The notes beneath the pieces are model-generated. The model searched no databases and was not told the origin of the DNA. It saw nothing but the letters and a program-made list of their open reading frames with translations. Made by a program: the position numbers and the translations under genes. DNA of 64,000 bases from Isoetes taiwanensis (Eukaryota > Streptophyta > Lycopodiopsida > Isoetales > Isoetaceae): contig JAJEKV010000017.1 of NCBI GenBank assembly GCA_021234155.1, positions 11,479,525 to 11,543,524 on the forward strand, written 5' to 3'. Shown here one piece after another: positions 48,611 to 59,288 of this stretch; within the stretch, counting starts at the first letter, position 1, and each line of letters starts with the position of its first letter.

Positions 48611-49015
48611 CTACTCATTAACAAGGTCTTTAGGAGCAGCACGTTTTCCAAACCTGTCCAAAAACTTGGTGACAAGGTCATCCCAAGAAGTGGTTCCCAT
48701 AAGCTTCTCATAAGTCAGCCAAGCACCAGCTTCACTTTCCTCTTTAAAACACTTTTCGAATTGTGATAGCTTGCATCCTTTTTTGAAGCCAAAATCCCTG
48801 TAATAATCTTCAAAGACTCTTAGAAAAGTATTAGCACTCATGCTGGAATCAAAAGTAGGCAATGGAGTAGGCATATTCAACTCAAACTGATAAGGCAGGC
48901 TTTGAAGTAATCCACTTGCAAAATTAGGGGGAAGAGATCTATCTCTGAAAGGCTCTGAAGTCTCCTGATCTTCCATTGGTTCTTGCTCTGCTGGAAACTT
49001 TTGTTTTGGAGCCAT
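48611..49015 (-). pseudogene. gag: gag, N-terminal part
   Basis: The start is the first ATG after the primer site (MAPKQKFPAEQEPMED...). The 134 residues include the retrotransposon-gag core (LTYEKLMGTTSWDDLVTKF). The frame ends at an in-frame TAG at 48611-48613, where the gag-only copy reads a sense codon (leucine). The same frame reopens directly and continues as the long 48580-45365 frame, so this is one gene with a single nonsense change rather than a separate protein. Confidence 0.9.
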
Positions 49016-49037
49016 AAGTTCGAAAATCCAGGTAGAG

Positions 49038-49055
49038 ATCTCGGTAGAACCTCCA
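49038..49055 (-). other. Primer-binding site, tRNA-Gln type
   Basis: On the minus strand TGGAGGTTCTACCGAGAT, three bases after the LTR end and 23 bases before the gag start codon. The same 18 bases occur at 6796 and 35169. Confidence 0.82.
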
Positions 49056-49058
49056 AAA

Positions 49059-50938
49059 TGTTGACCCTAAACCTGGCTTAAAGGTCAACCACAAGGAACC
49101 AACTTGATCAATCTATGCAAGATAATTTCAAAGACAAGTTCAAAAATTTGAAGTTTTATACCTTTCCCATCTCCAGAAATTGACGCCTTTACCAAAACAG
49201 TTGTGGTGTTGATATGCAGATCGATTTTTTGAGTCAATCACTGTAGACTTGGTCAAAAAAGTTGTAGGTAACCAATAGCAAATCCTCTGACCAAGTCAGG
49301 AACTTAGTTTGTGAGTTATTCGAGCTCAAAGTGCAGTCAAAATTTGGTCAATAGAAGTCAAATCTGAAAACAGTGATCAGAGATTGGGGTTTTGGAGTTG
49401 CCAAACGAATTTTTGAGAATTTCCAAAGCAAATATGCTGTAATGATGATGAGGAATATAGGCAAGTGGTCAGATTTCCATTTGGATGGGCAAAAGTATTT
49501 TTTGTGGCTGGATTTGGCAAAATACAGTTAAGAACAGTCAAAACAGAATGCAAAAATTTCTAACTCGAGTTGTGAGTGGAGTTTTTTGGATTTTTCAAAA
49601 CATATGGGCTCCAGATGTCTCAAGGATTGATGGCAAATGGGCCAAAAGCAATCAAAAGTACATGGGAATTTTCTGTAGAATTTTGAACAGACAGAAATTG
49701 TAAAAAATCATAACAGAGATAATTTCTTCAAGTAGGCATCAAATTTCATTGGTATGGAGGTAAATCAATCATAATAATGTTGGGTAACAATACTTCAGTA
49801 CTTCAAAATCAACTTCAGGTCAATAAATAATTTCAATAGGTAATTTCCAACCAAATCTCTTGGGACTTGATCGGGGAGTACTCAGAGTCTTCCCAAATCC
49901 TTCTAGTCATGCTCAGCAATGATCACAGTAAGATTTGTACGCTTCTGGGCCTTCAAGAAAATTCTTTTGTCGAATCCCATGTATATATCTTAGTTTTCAA
50001 ATATTTGCTTAATCTTAGCCTTAATTGATGGGTTTATTCGGTTCTTAAAGAGCGGGAAGGTGAAAATAGGTAAGTTCCAAGGGGTTTGGATCCAAATCCA
50101 GCATGATTCGAGGTGGAGGCAAAAATTTAGGGTTCTCGGCTGTATTTTTTCTGAAAACAGCGCGATACGATTTCGTATTTTTGCCTGTATATCCCTGGAA
50201 TATGATGTATTCTTCAATTCTTGCAAAGCTAGGCTAAGGTTTTAAAGAGTCATAAACATTTGAAGAGGTGAATCATTTTAGCAATGGCAACCCTAATTTT
50301 TTTGGGAATATGCCAAGTTCTTGGGCATAATGATCAGGAATATTCCACAAGGTATACAAGTGGCATGGCATAATGATAAAGAATTGCAAAAGGATTGTGG
50401 CTAGGGAAATTGGCGAAAAACAGATGGCATAAGAAGTGGGAAGATATAGAGGCAATGGGGGGAATAATTCATGGGGGAATGTGGATGTAATAGAGAAAGA
50501 GAAAATTGAGCAAAGCATAATAAGGTATGCAAGGGTAAACAAAAGGGGGGTATGGGTGTGGGAAAAATGGCTAGAAAATCTCAAGGGATAGAAATAGAAT
50601 ATGAATAATAATTGGATAAGGGTGGCTAAGGGATAAAATCAAGCACCATGGGGTCTTCCAAACTTTTGACTTCCAATCTTCAAAAAAATGTCTTCCAAAC
50701 TTCATAACCCAGAATCTTCTAGAGCATATTCTTGACTAAGCATTTTGACCTCAAATAAAGTACCTCATGTGAATTTGAACCTCAAGCACTTGTTGACCTG
50801 AAGAATGAACATCTTTTGACCTCCACATCAATATTGAGTACCAAGAATCTTCCAAATTTTTGATCTAGTCTTTTAAGATAATTTGACCTAGTTTGAATGC
50901 ATAGACCACAATTAGCATGTTGCCCTTTGGGGGCAACA
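49059..50938 (-). mobile_element. 5' LTR of the minus-strand gypsy element
   Basis: Starts on the minus strand at 50938 with TGTTGCCC...GGGCAACA (hairpin 50918-50938) and ends GGGTCAACA at 49059. Internal order matches the LTR at 32017-35165, including the tttggaagaccccatgg module near 50650. Polypyrimidine stretches are present but I cannot place the promoter confidently. Confidence 0.88.
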
Positions 50939-52086
50939 TCTGGGTAATTAGCCTGAAGCAACTGCCCAATCATTACCCTGAGCTACCAAATTGTCTTGTA
51001 TAACACCAAGAACTCATCACAAAAGCTAAAAAACAAGGCATTAAACCAGATTAGTCAAGAACGGGACGAAACATGGGAATTTTGAAAGGGGGTTTTGTGC
51101 TCAGAAGATTTTCGAGGTCTTTGAGGTGAAAGACAAATCAATTACCTTGACGAAAGATTGGCTTACTCATTTGGAGATTGATTCTGCCTTCCAAGCATGA
51201 CGATTCATATGAATTATTGACAAATTTATGTTTTTTACTTGATTGTATACCTTTTTTATCCTATGCCCAAGACTTAGAGCTTGGGATTACTATTGTTTGC
51301 TTGTGTGATCCTGAGTTAAATGAAAATCCGAGCCTTGTTGAGAAATTTATGAGTGTTTCCCGATGATTTTGTGACAGACATCACTTCTGTGCATTATTAG
51401 CCTTAGCATCTCACTTCGAGAAAAGAAAAAGGGTAGAAGCATTGCATATAATCATCTGTAGTACAAGTGTATGGTACTCATAGTTTTGGCTTGATTCATT
51501 GGTAGAAGTTTATGCCTGCACCATAAGGTCACTGATTTGTTAGTGCAACTCCCCACTTACATTCCAAAAAAAAGGCATTTAAACATCTAGCAATTCCCAA
51601 TTCATCTGCTGTTCATACTCTGTAGCAGGCAGTCATCAAAAAATCAAAAATTCCAAACAGAGACACATCTTTCTGCAAGGGGCTTTCTGGTACATAGTGT
51701 GCAGGCATTTTACAAGGGGATTGAAGCATTAAAAGGCTACCTTTATCGAGTTTGAAAATTCAACTCTCTGCCAGGGATATTGACCAAAAATTGACCTGGT
51801 CAGGAATGCTCATTTGACAAGCTCGCCCTCATCAAAATCTATCAGACTTTTTTCCCAATATCCTTCAAGGTCCTCTGCAGCTCTAGAATCAAGAATCATG
51901 AGTAATATCCCCTTAGTTTGCATTTGACATGCATTCTTGCAAGGCAGACTTTTTTCTCTTTAGGGAAAACTGTTCTTAAGCACTATTTGAGCATTCTTCT
52001 TGGGATTTTTTCACTCAAAGTGGTTGCCTCAAGCAACCTGGAGGTTCTAAACCATTGAGGTTGAAGGTTTTGCCAGGAACACCTTC
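50939..52086 (+). mobile_element. Diverged plus-oriented LTR end
   Basis: Reading left to right, the right end carries GGTTGCCTCAAGCAACC (from about 52022), then gaggttctaaacc, then a hairpin with TTGCCAGGAAC in its loop, ending at accttcga near 52086. This is the inverse of the LTR end at 28070, with the last bases decayed. The sequence at 51240-51290 (cctatgcccaagacttagag) is the inverse of the cttgggcatagg module. The start of this LTR is not visible. Confidence 0.5.
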
Positions 52087-52199
52087 GAGAATAGGTTGCA
52101 TTGCATAGGTAGTATTGGATTATACTCATCATCAGTATTTAGGCACAACAATATGTTTAATCTCCCAGGATGTTGTTACCAATTGAAGGTAAAATAAGT

Positions 52200-53130
52200 A
52201 CCCAACACTCACACATCATGTTCACCATACATTAACACATTCACGCTTCATATTCACCATATCTCTATCACAACTACATCAAGTCCACCATTCACATCTC
52301 AATTGCACATTCACATCTCATTTTCATCACATTACTACCATATGCACAGTCCATATGCATTATCACCCTTCTCCCATATACACATTCCATATCCATTGTC
52401 ACATCTCAAATCCATCACTTTTTATACCTTTTGTTATGGGACACTTGCAAGCATTTGCAACATTTATTTGCTCTCTACTTCCATTGAAGATTCCTTTATA
52501 GCATATTCCCAGGTTCTTAGGCTGAGCAGACCATCCTTTTTTCTTGTTTTGGCGAGATGTTGCCTCCATTAGGCAACATACTGACCATTGGTCCTTATTT
52601 GAATTTTTAGTATTGAAGTTTGGAAGACCTTGAAAGAGGGCGTTGATGTTGACGTTAGGCTTGGGGATAGAGAACTTATTTTAAAGTCAAACAATGCACT
52701 AGAAGACTCTGGGTTGACATTAGAAGATATTTTATTGAAGTTTGGAAGACCCCATATTGTGGTACCCTAATTCCTAGCATCTTTCACCATTTTCATATCG
52801 ATACCCCTTGTTTACCTTGCTATATGTTTATTCTATTCTATTCTATTCTTTGAAATTTTCACCTTGGACACTTTGTCATTTGCCTATGACCATTGTCTTG
52901 GAATTTTCCCTAGACTACCACGCCATTTATACCTATATTACCATTGGGATTATTTTGCCTTGCCCTTTTTCTATCCATATTGCTTTGCCCTTTTTTTATT
53001 CATGTTGCTTTCCCATTGTTTTACATTGCTATGCCCTTTACTTTGTCACCCTTATATTTTGTAACCTCATACATTTAGCATTGTGAAGCCATCCATTTTC
53101 ACAAAAATATCTGGCCATAGCCTTGTAGCA
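52200..53130 (+). repeat. Old direct duplication, left copy, with LTR start at 52558
   Basis: A CA-rich stretch (52200-52410), then caagcatttgcaacatttat, then ttgttttggcgaga and a TGTTGCC...GGCAACA hairpin (52558-52578), followed by gaagtttggaagacc modules at 52613 and 52736. The order repeats at 53640-53880 plus 54836-55520. An ATTCT microsatellite lies at 52829-52856. Confidence 0.6.
52829..52856. repeat. ATTCT microsatellite
   Basis: About five units of ATTCT in a row. A similar short run occurs inverted at 63153-63168 next to the LINE. Confidence 0.85.
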
Positions 53131-54380
53131 AGCAAGCCTACGTGACGTCACGAATTTTCTTATAAGAATTGTTGAACTTGAACATCTCCATGATTGGTGC
53201 CTTGAAAAAGAAATCTTTATAGTTCATAATTTTGCTTTAAAGCCTTTAAAGCCCTACAAAACCATGGTCGAAAAGTCGAATACCTAAAATCCAAGGGAAA
53301 TATGAAGTATATATGTGAAGAAACTTGCAATGGCCGACATCTTATACCTAGAACCTAAATCTGTGGCTAAAATCACGCCTTCCCGCTTTGCATTGCCGCT
53401 GGAACACTACTATTCTTGATCTCCCACCCTCCCCGATGCTAGGAATACCATATACACATGCTAAATTAAACCTACCAAGACATGAATCATCAACATGGTA
53501 AGTTGTCCTACCTTCCACCATGGCCGCCATCATAAATACCTTGCAAATTACTCTTTGTCCCTTCACTTTTACCATTATGGGGGAGTTACATTATCAGAAA
53601 TGGCTACCAGATCCAAGCACAAGGCATAACTTTCTTGTTTTGGCGAGTTCATATCACACTCATGTTCATTTCACTTCATTTGTACACTCACATCCTACAT
53701 TCACCATTTCACTACCACATCCATACTCCATTTTCATCAAACCTACATCACATTTATGTTCATTCCACAATTTACATCTCACTTGCACATTCACATCTCA
53801 CTTTCACCACATCTACCATATACACACTCATTCCATCACCTTTCTACCATATACATATTCCATATCGATTATCACAAAACACAAGTTGGGCCTATGTTTT
53901 CAGGGGAAGACGGTTCTTGCTTCAACACGTGTATATGCCATACAACGCCGAATTGAAGTTGGATCGATGATTCCGCTTAGCCGGTGGACAACCGATGTTT
54001 TGCTGCTAACAAGACCTTTGCTTCTCCTTCTATTTATTGGTTCTCTGTGCTTCTGCTTTAAAGCGGTGCTCTGCAAGATCTGCTTCAAATCTGTTTTAAA
54101 TCTGCTTCAAATCACTACTGCTATGCAAGATAAATCGGTCTGCTTCAAATCAGTGCTATGTAAGACAAATCGATGCTCTACTTCAAATTGCTGCTTTAAA
54201 ACAATGCAATAAAGTCTAAGCAAGAGATAAACAGGTACAACAAAAAAGGATCTGCTTTGAATCAATTCAAGTCGGTGCTCTTTTTCATGCAGGAATTGAT
54301 GCTGCTGATGCTGCTAACTACAACAAACAAGGACAGATGCTGCTACTAATGAAAGAAAACCCATCTCCAATTTCTGTTTT

Positions 54381-54498
54381 GTAGGGGAATGGAAATGGGT
54401 CTACCATTCCGACATAGGAGGTCCTCTCTCGACTACTGCCGGTCGCGGGCCCTCTCCTATGGTGCCAGAATGGCATCCCCACTGCCGTTCCCCTATAC
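54381..54498 (+). ncRNA. Imperfect hairpin, possible microRNA precursor
   Basis: The arms (left 54381-54428, right about 54446-54497) pair from GTAGGGGAATGG against CCGTTCCCCTAT, through ACCATTCC against GAATGGC, to CATAGGAG against CTCCTATG. A short loop is rich in C and G. Mismatches and small bulges are spread along the stem, as in plant microRNA precursors. No known mature sequence is recognised. Expression is unknown. Confidence 0.35.
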
Positions 54499-54682
54499 GT
54501 CAAGGTAAGTTAGTCTTCATTCTTATTTGGTGTCCAATGAGAGCTCGCCATGTGGCGATCATACTAATCAAGAATGACAAATGGGTACATCATTCTTAAT
54601 GAACCTGAGACAACCAGTCTGCTTACCATCTTCCGAAGCTCAACTGGGTGAAAACCCTCTTATCCTGCTTACCTTGACGTCA

Positions 54683-54827
54683 TGGAGCAGCAACAATTCG
54701 CAGATTCCTGCTCTGGAATGGGAGTTGGCCATCGGCAGCAGCCAAGAGCACCGAGTAGGCGCGACTAGCTGCTGCCGATGGCCAGCTCCCATTCCAGAGC
54801 AGGAATCTGCTCATTGTTGCTGCTCCA
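54683..54827 (+). ncRNA. Near-perfect 60-bp hairpin, possible young microRNA or siRNA locus
   Basis: The left arm 54683-54742 (begins TGGAGCAGCAACAAT) pairs with the right arm 54768-54827 (ends TTGTTGCTGCTCCA) over 60 bases with three differences, one of which can be a G-U pair. The loop is about 25 bases. Such long, nearly perfect foldbacks arise by inverted duplication and are typical of young microRNA loci or siRNA-producing foldback elements. The right arm contains CTCCCATTCC, also found at the 3' end of miR482/2118 members, but the rest does not match that family. Confidence 0.45.
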
Positions 54828-55570
54828 CATAACATGATAGATCCATTACTTTTCATACACTGCCATGTTATGAGGCAATTACAAGCATTTTCCAACATTA
54901 CTTTTCTCTATTTCTCCTGAAGATTTCATAAGAGTATATTCTTATATTCTTAGGTTGAGGGGATCAGCCATTTTTTTGTTTTGGCGAGATCTTGTCCCAT
55001 TAGGCAGCATATTGACTATTAATTCTATTTGAGTTCTTACATTTGAAGTTTGAAAGCCTTTGATAGGGGACATTGACGTTGAAGTCAAGTTTGGAAAATG
55101 GGAACTTATTTTGAAGTCAGACTATGCACTAAAAGACTCTGGGTTGACTAAAGATTGGAAGATGTTAGTTTGGAAGTTATCACATTTGAAGTTTGGAAGA
55201 TCTCATGTGGTACTTTGTTTCCTTGCATTTCTCATCCTTTTTCATATTCCTCTCCTACTCACATTTCACCTTGATTCCTTTGCTATTTACCTTATGTCCA
55301 TTGCCTTAAATTTCCACCTAAACTATCATTTGTCTTGTGATTTTATTTCCTTTCCATTTTTCTGTTCATATTGCCTTGCCATTATTTTATCATACCATGC
55401 TTTTGCCTTGGACTTTAATATTTTGCTACCCCATGCACTTAACCTTGTGGTGTGAAACCATCTATTTTGATGTGCAATATCTGGCCATAGTCGTATTGCA
55501 AGCACCCTCCACTTGTAGGTCGCAAGCAGTATCTCGTGGCTAACCTTCTTCAGTATTTGCAGCCTGGCTT

Positions 55571-56734
55571 TATTTTGGCATGCTGCTACATAAAATAATA
55601 ACAGATGAATTGAAACAAGAGATTGAAGAACCCAATAACTCTTTATATAATCAATAAGAACAAGAAAGTACAAGATAATGAGCCCTCCATGCCTCTGAAA
55701 CATGGAGGACCTCTGAATCCATGATCAAGAGGAGGTCACCCTCTCAAGAATCGTGGAAGTAGGGAAGAGAAGGAGCTCGTGCTTCCTCAAAATTCTTATA
55801 TCTTACACCTCTTTATCTCAACCCTTCAAATTCACCTCTTAATCTCCACCCTATATTACACCTCTTCATCTTAACCTTCAAAATGCACCCCTTCATCGCA
55901 ACCGTTAAAATATTTTTTAAGGTTTTAAAGCCACAAAATCTCCTTCAACGCCCCTCCCCCCAATGGTTTTGTTCGTCAACTCTTTCTGTTGACCAGGTGC
56001 CAAAAACATGGTCAACATTACGTCCAAACAAAAAATGGGCCGGTCCTCTCGCCCCAGATGCTTCAACTTATTTTTTTCCATTAGAGTACAATAGTTGGCC
56101 CCTTAGGCACAATAAAGAACACAATCGAAGTTTTATTATTGAGACTTCGAACTCAAGAATATAATAATCATGTGGAGGTTTTAAGGTGTACAAAACCGTA
56201 AAGATAATATAATATGTTGTGCCGGAGTGGTGAGAGGACAAAATTTAGCATAGGACCTTGCAGATGGCACAAATGTCAAGGCAAATGTTAAGAAAACTAC
56301 TTTTTATCTTTCTTGGCAAAGTAGGAACAAGGGGACCCAAACACAAAATATGCAATAAAAACAAAGAATGCGCAAGGAGGCGCCCAAACAAAAAAATTGT
56401 TGGATTGAGGAAATGATATATAGGCAAGGACAAGATATCAATGATGAAAGATTAAAGGAAATGACCAAGTTATACATTATGGGGAAAGATATGGTCATAG
56501 ACGACAAATAAATGATAAAAATGGCAAAGGGGTAAACACGGTAAAGGTGCGGTAAAAGAAGTTTTTTTTTTTTTCTTTTCTTTTCTTCAATGGGCAGACG
56601 AACAACGGGTGGCTATCGCAGAAGCAAGATACGGCATAGGAACAGAGAAAAATATTGGTTGCTTTTTGCAGGTATCGGACTCAGCACTTTAGTTTGGGCG
56701 GCAACAAGGGAGATTCATTGTATTCTTCAGCTAT
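55571..56734 (-). repeat. 1.45 kb LTR-type unit, copy I, main part
   Basis: Bases 55573-55995 match 59349-59785 and 56044-56730 match 62113-62800, in the same order and orientation. On the minus strand the unit has LTR character: a TATAAA-type box, then ttgattatataaagagttat and an end near ttttatgtagcagcatgcc. The remainder of the unit is found at 58779-59050, after the solo LTR insertion. Confidence 0.75.
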
Positions 56735-58778
56735 TGCTGCCACGTTTTGGCAGCATAGAAGAACTATATGCATACATCACACTTTTTCCTAATATTTGGC
56801 TTGATATATTTGTGCATGAGCTAATTGACCATGGATCTTGAAGACATCTATCTTTGCACTTGTAGAAGGCATATGTTATGAAGAACCAAGAGACGACTTT
56901 GATTGGACAGGATATGGGCATTACAGGAAGAAAGTTTGATCAACTAGGGCATTTGAAAACTTGGAGGCAAATCTTGAAGACCCCCAAGTTAAAATTTGGA
57001 AGACTCCTCGAATTACATTACTATTTGGCTAGATTCGAGTTTTTGGCATGATGTTTCACTTGCCAAGGCATGATACACATTTCCACAGGCTCTACTATCA
57101 TGATTCCACCCAAAAACCATTTCTCACATCTCATTTTTTTCTTTTCATACACTATTGCCACTTTCCAAAACCAAAGTTAGCAAAAACTAATTTTCCTAGT
57201 CAAGAACACAACACACATCCACCATTCATCACCACACATAAGAAAATGCCAAAATTCAATCAAATTTGGCCATTCCTAAGGTCTAAGACCATATTCTCTC
57301 TGTAAAAATAAAGCTAGAGAGAGAAAGTGCACGTTTGACATCGCACATCTAGAAAAGGAAAGAATTGGCCTAAGAGACATCAAAATCACACCTTGACGCA
57401 CATATGTCAAAATCCATCACTCATCATCCACCTCATCATCAAATGAGTCCACATCATCACCAAATGACATCCAGCTCACCATCCACGTGCCATTCACCTC
57501 ATCACCAACTCACAAAAGATTTTTACTAGGAAAAAAACTATTCCACTTCACATGCCACATGACCATCCCACTAGTGCCATGTCATCACATTCTTGCCAAA
57601 TAACCCCTATTTTTGTCACATCACCTATTTTGACCATTTTTTACCCCAAAAAATAAAAGTGCTCAATTACCAAACATTCTTTTTTGACAAAAGACAAACT
57701 AAAACCATGGATTTTTGCAAGATTGAACAAAAAAAAGGGATTTTCGGCTCAAGAAGAATCATAAGCTTTTGGAAGCAGGAAGAATAGGTCAATTTGGCTC
57801 TGAAAAAAGGGATTGAGGACTCCTACTTGAAGAATAGCTTCCATATTTCACTTTTTCGACATGCCTTGACAAAAAAAAATCCAAATTCTTGATGTATTTT
57901 CATATTTCCTTTGAGATTCTGATATAATACTACCCTTGGCATTGTTATGAAACTCAAATAGATGCTATTTTGCTTGTTACATGCAAAATTTTCTGATTTT
58001 GTAGTAAAATCCCTGCCATAAACATTAAAATTTCACTGTCCCAAGTCTGCAAGTTTAGCCATGCCCCATATGCAAATTATAACTCCAAATGTTCTGGTTT
58101 TAATTGCTAAGATTCCCTTGCTATTCATCTTCCATTCAAAATAAATTTCATGATTTTAGCATCCATAAATCCATAGTTATAGCTTTGCAAATTTGGCTGT
58201 TCTAAAATTGTAAAACTTTCTGATATGGTCATTGAAATCTCCTCTTCCAAGTCTGCCTTTTCAAAAATCCATAGATCTCAAACTGCTCATTCAAAAATTC
58301 TGAAATTTTATCATATGCATACCTTCCTATCCACCTTTCCTCAATCCAAGTTTCATGATTCTAGGACCTTTCCATCTCAAGTTACAGATTCCCAAAATTG
58401 GTTGTCCCAAAATTGTCAAAATTTCTGATACACTCATTGAAAATTGTCTGTTTCAAGTCTGCTTGTTTAAAAAATCCATAGTAAGCAAAGGAAGTATCCA
58501 AAAATCCTGAAATTAAATTAATCATCCTTTGCTACTCTTCTCTTGCCATTCTAAGTCTGAAAATAATCCACTGCACGGATCTCAAGATATGTATATGCAA
58601 ACTTGTCACTTCTAAAACTGTCAAAATTTTAGGAACAATTGAACTTTTTGCAGTTTGCTCCATTCTAATCCATCTTTTGCTTTGAGGATTGATCACCCTA
58701 AGTGATCTAGATGTCCTGACCATCCCTATGGTAGGCACTTTCATGAGGTTTGCTTGATAGCCAGGATTCAAGTCAACA
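56735..58778 (+). mobile_element. Solo LTR, 2044 bp, with 5-bp target duplication
   Basis: Starts TGCTGCC within a TGCTGCCA...TGGCAGCA hairpin and ends CAAGTCAACA. It is flanked by GCTAT on both sides (56730-56734 and 58779-58783). The paralogous copy at about 62790 reads straight through (ttcagttatcgaaaaac), which gives the empty site. The end carries GATCACCCTAAGTGATC (58691-58707) and a hairpin with GCCAGGAT in its loop. No internal coding region remains, as expected after recombination between two LTRs. Confidence 0.93.
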
Positions 58779-59050
58779 GCTATCGGAAAACGTAGCTGAA
58801 GATTTTTGCTGTTTCGTCCTTCGATTCGGCACAGAGCAGAGGTCCTTTATTTTTTTAGCACAAAGCAGGAAAAAGAAATGGCATTGACAAAGAAAAACAG
58901 ACTCCTTATCATCATCCTTTGCTGCTATTCAGGGGTTTCGGTTTGCAAAGGCAGGCTGCAATATTGAAGAAGGTTAGCCAAGAGATACTGCTTGCGATCT
59001 ACAAGTGGAGCCACGCCATCAGAAACCTACGGACCACTGGCAGCCAAATA
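58779..59050 (-). repeat. 1.45 kb LTR-type unit, copy I, remaining part
   Basis: Continues the unit across the solo LTR and matches 62800-63120 (gatttttgctg, gcagaggtcctttattttttt, the caggctgcaa stretch). Confidence 0.8.
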
Positions 59051-59267
59051 GTATAGCTTTTCTCTTTCTGCATCCAGATACATCCTCTTTTATGAACAAC
59101 GTTCTTTCATAATCTATTAATATTCTGCGAATCTGATGCATCTTTTATTGATACAGTAAATTGCAACTGGAAAAAAATTTTGTCAATGCACACAAGCCAC
59201 CTGATCAATAAGATCTACTGCATATATATTCTGCCAGCAGCACCAAAATGATCCCTGGAAAAACTTG

Positions 59268-59285
59268 ATCGCGGTAAAACCTCCA
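59268..59285 (-). other. Primer-binding site, tRNA-Gln-like
   Basis: On the minus strand TGGAGGTTTTACCGCGAT follows the LTR end (CCATCA at 59289) after three bases. It differs from the sites at 6796, 35169 and 49055 in two positions. It shows that copy II (from 59289 rightward) is the 5' LTR of a minus-oriented element with about 240 bases of internal sequence left. Confidence 0.55.
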
Positions 59286-59288
59286 GTT

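Larger units (their letters stand above)
44335..50938 (-). mobile_element. Ty3/gypsy retrotransposon with dual RNase H, 3'-truncated
   Basis: Read on the minus strand the element has a 1.88 kb LTR, a tRNA-Gln primer site and then gag, protease, an extra RNase H, reverse transcriptase, the usual RNase H and the start of integrase. It stops abruptly inside integrase, and there is no 3' LTR. Gag, primer site and LTR are closely related to the gag-only elements at 6.8 and 35.2 kb, so this family is the likely helper. A second RNase H points to the Tat branch of plant gypsy elements. The coding part has few breaks, so the insertion is fairly young. Confidence 0.93.
53640..55520 (+). repeat. Old direct duplication, right copy, split by a hairpin-bearing insert
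   Basis: The CA-rich part (53640-53880) and the LTR-like part (54836-55520) match the left copy at 52200-53130, but about 950 bases stand between them. That extra piece carries both hairpins. The long frame at 53520-54212 runs through the CA-rich part and is an artefact of its composition. Confidence 0.55.

Noticed and set aside
53520-54212. 230-codon plus-strand frame
   Set aside because: The frame runs through a CA-rich degenerate repeat (H, T, S, I, P-rich) and then a ctgcttcaaatc repeat. The composition explains the open frame.
54683-54827. Naming the hairpin as miR482/2118
   Set aside because: Only about ten bases (CTCCCATTCC) agree with the family; the 5' part of the would-be mature sequence does not.
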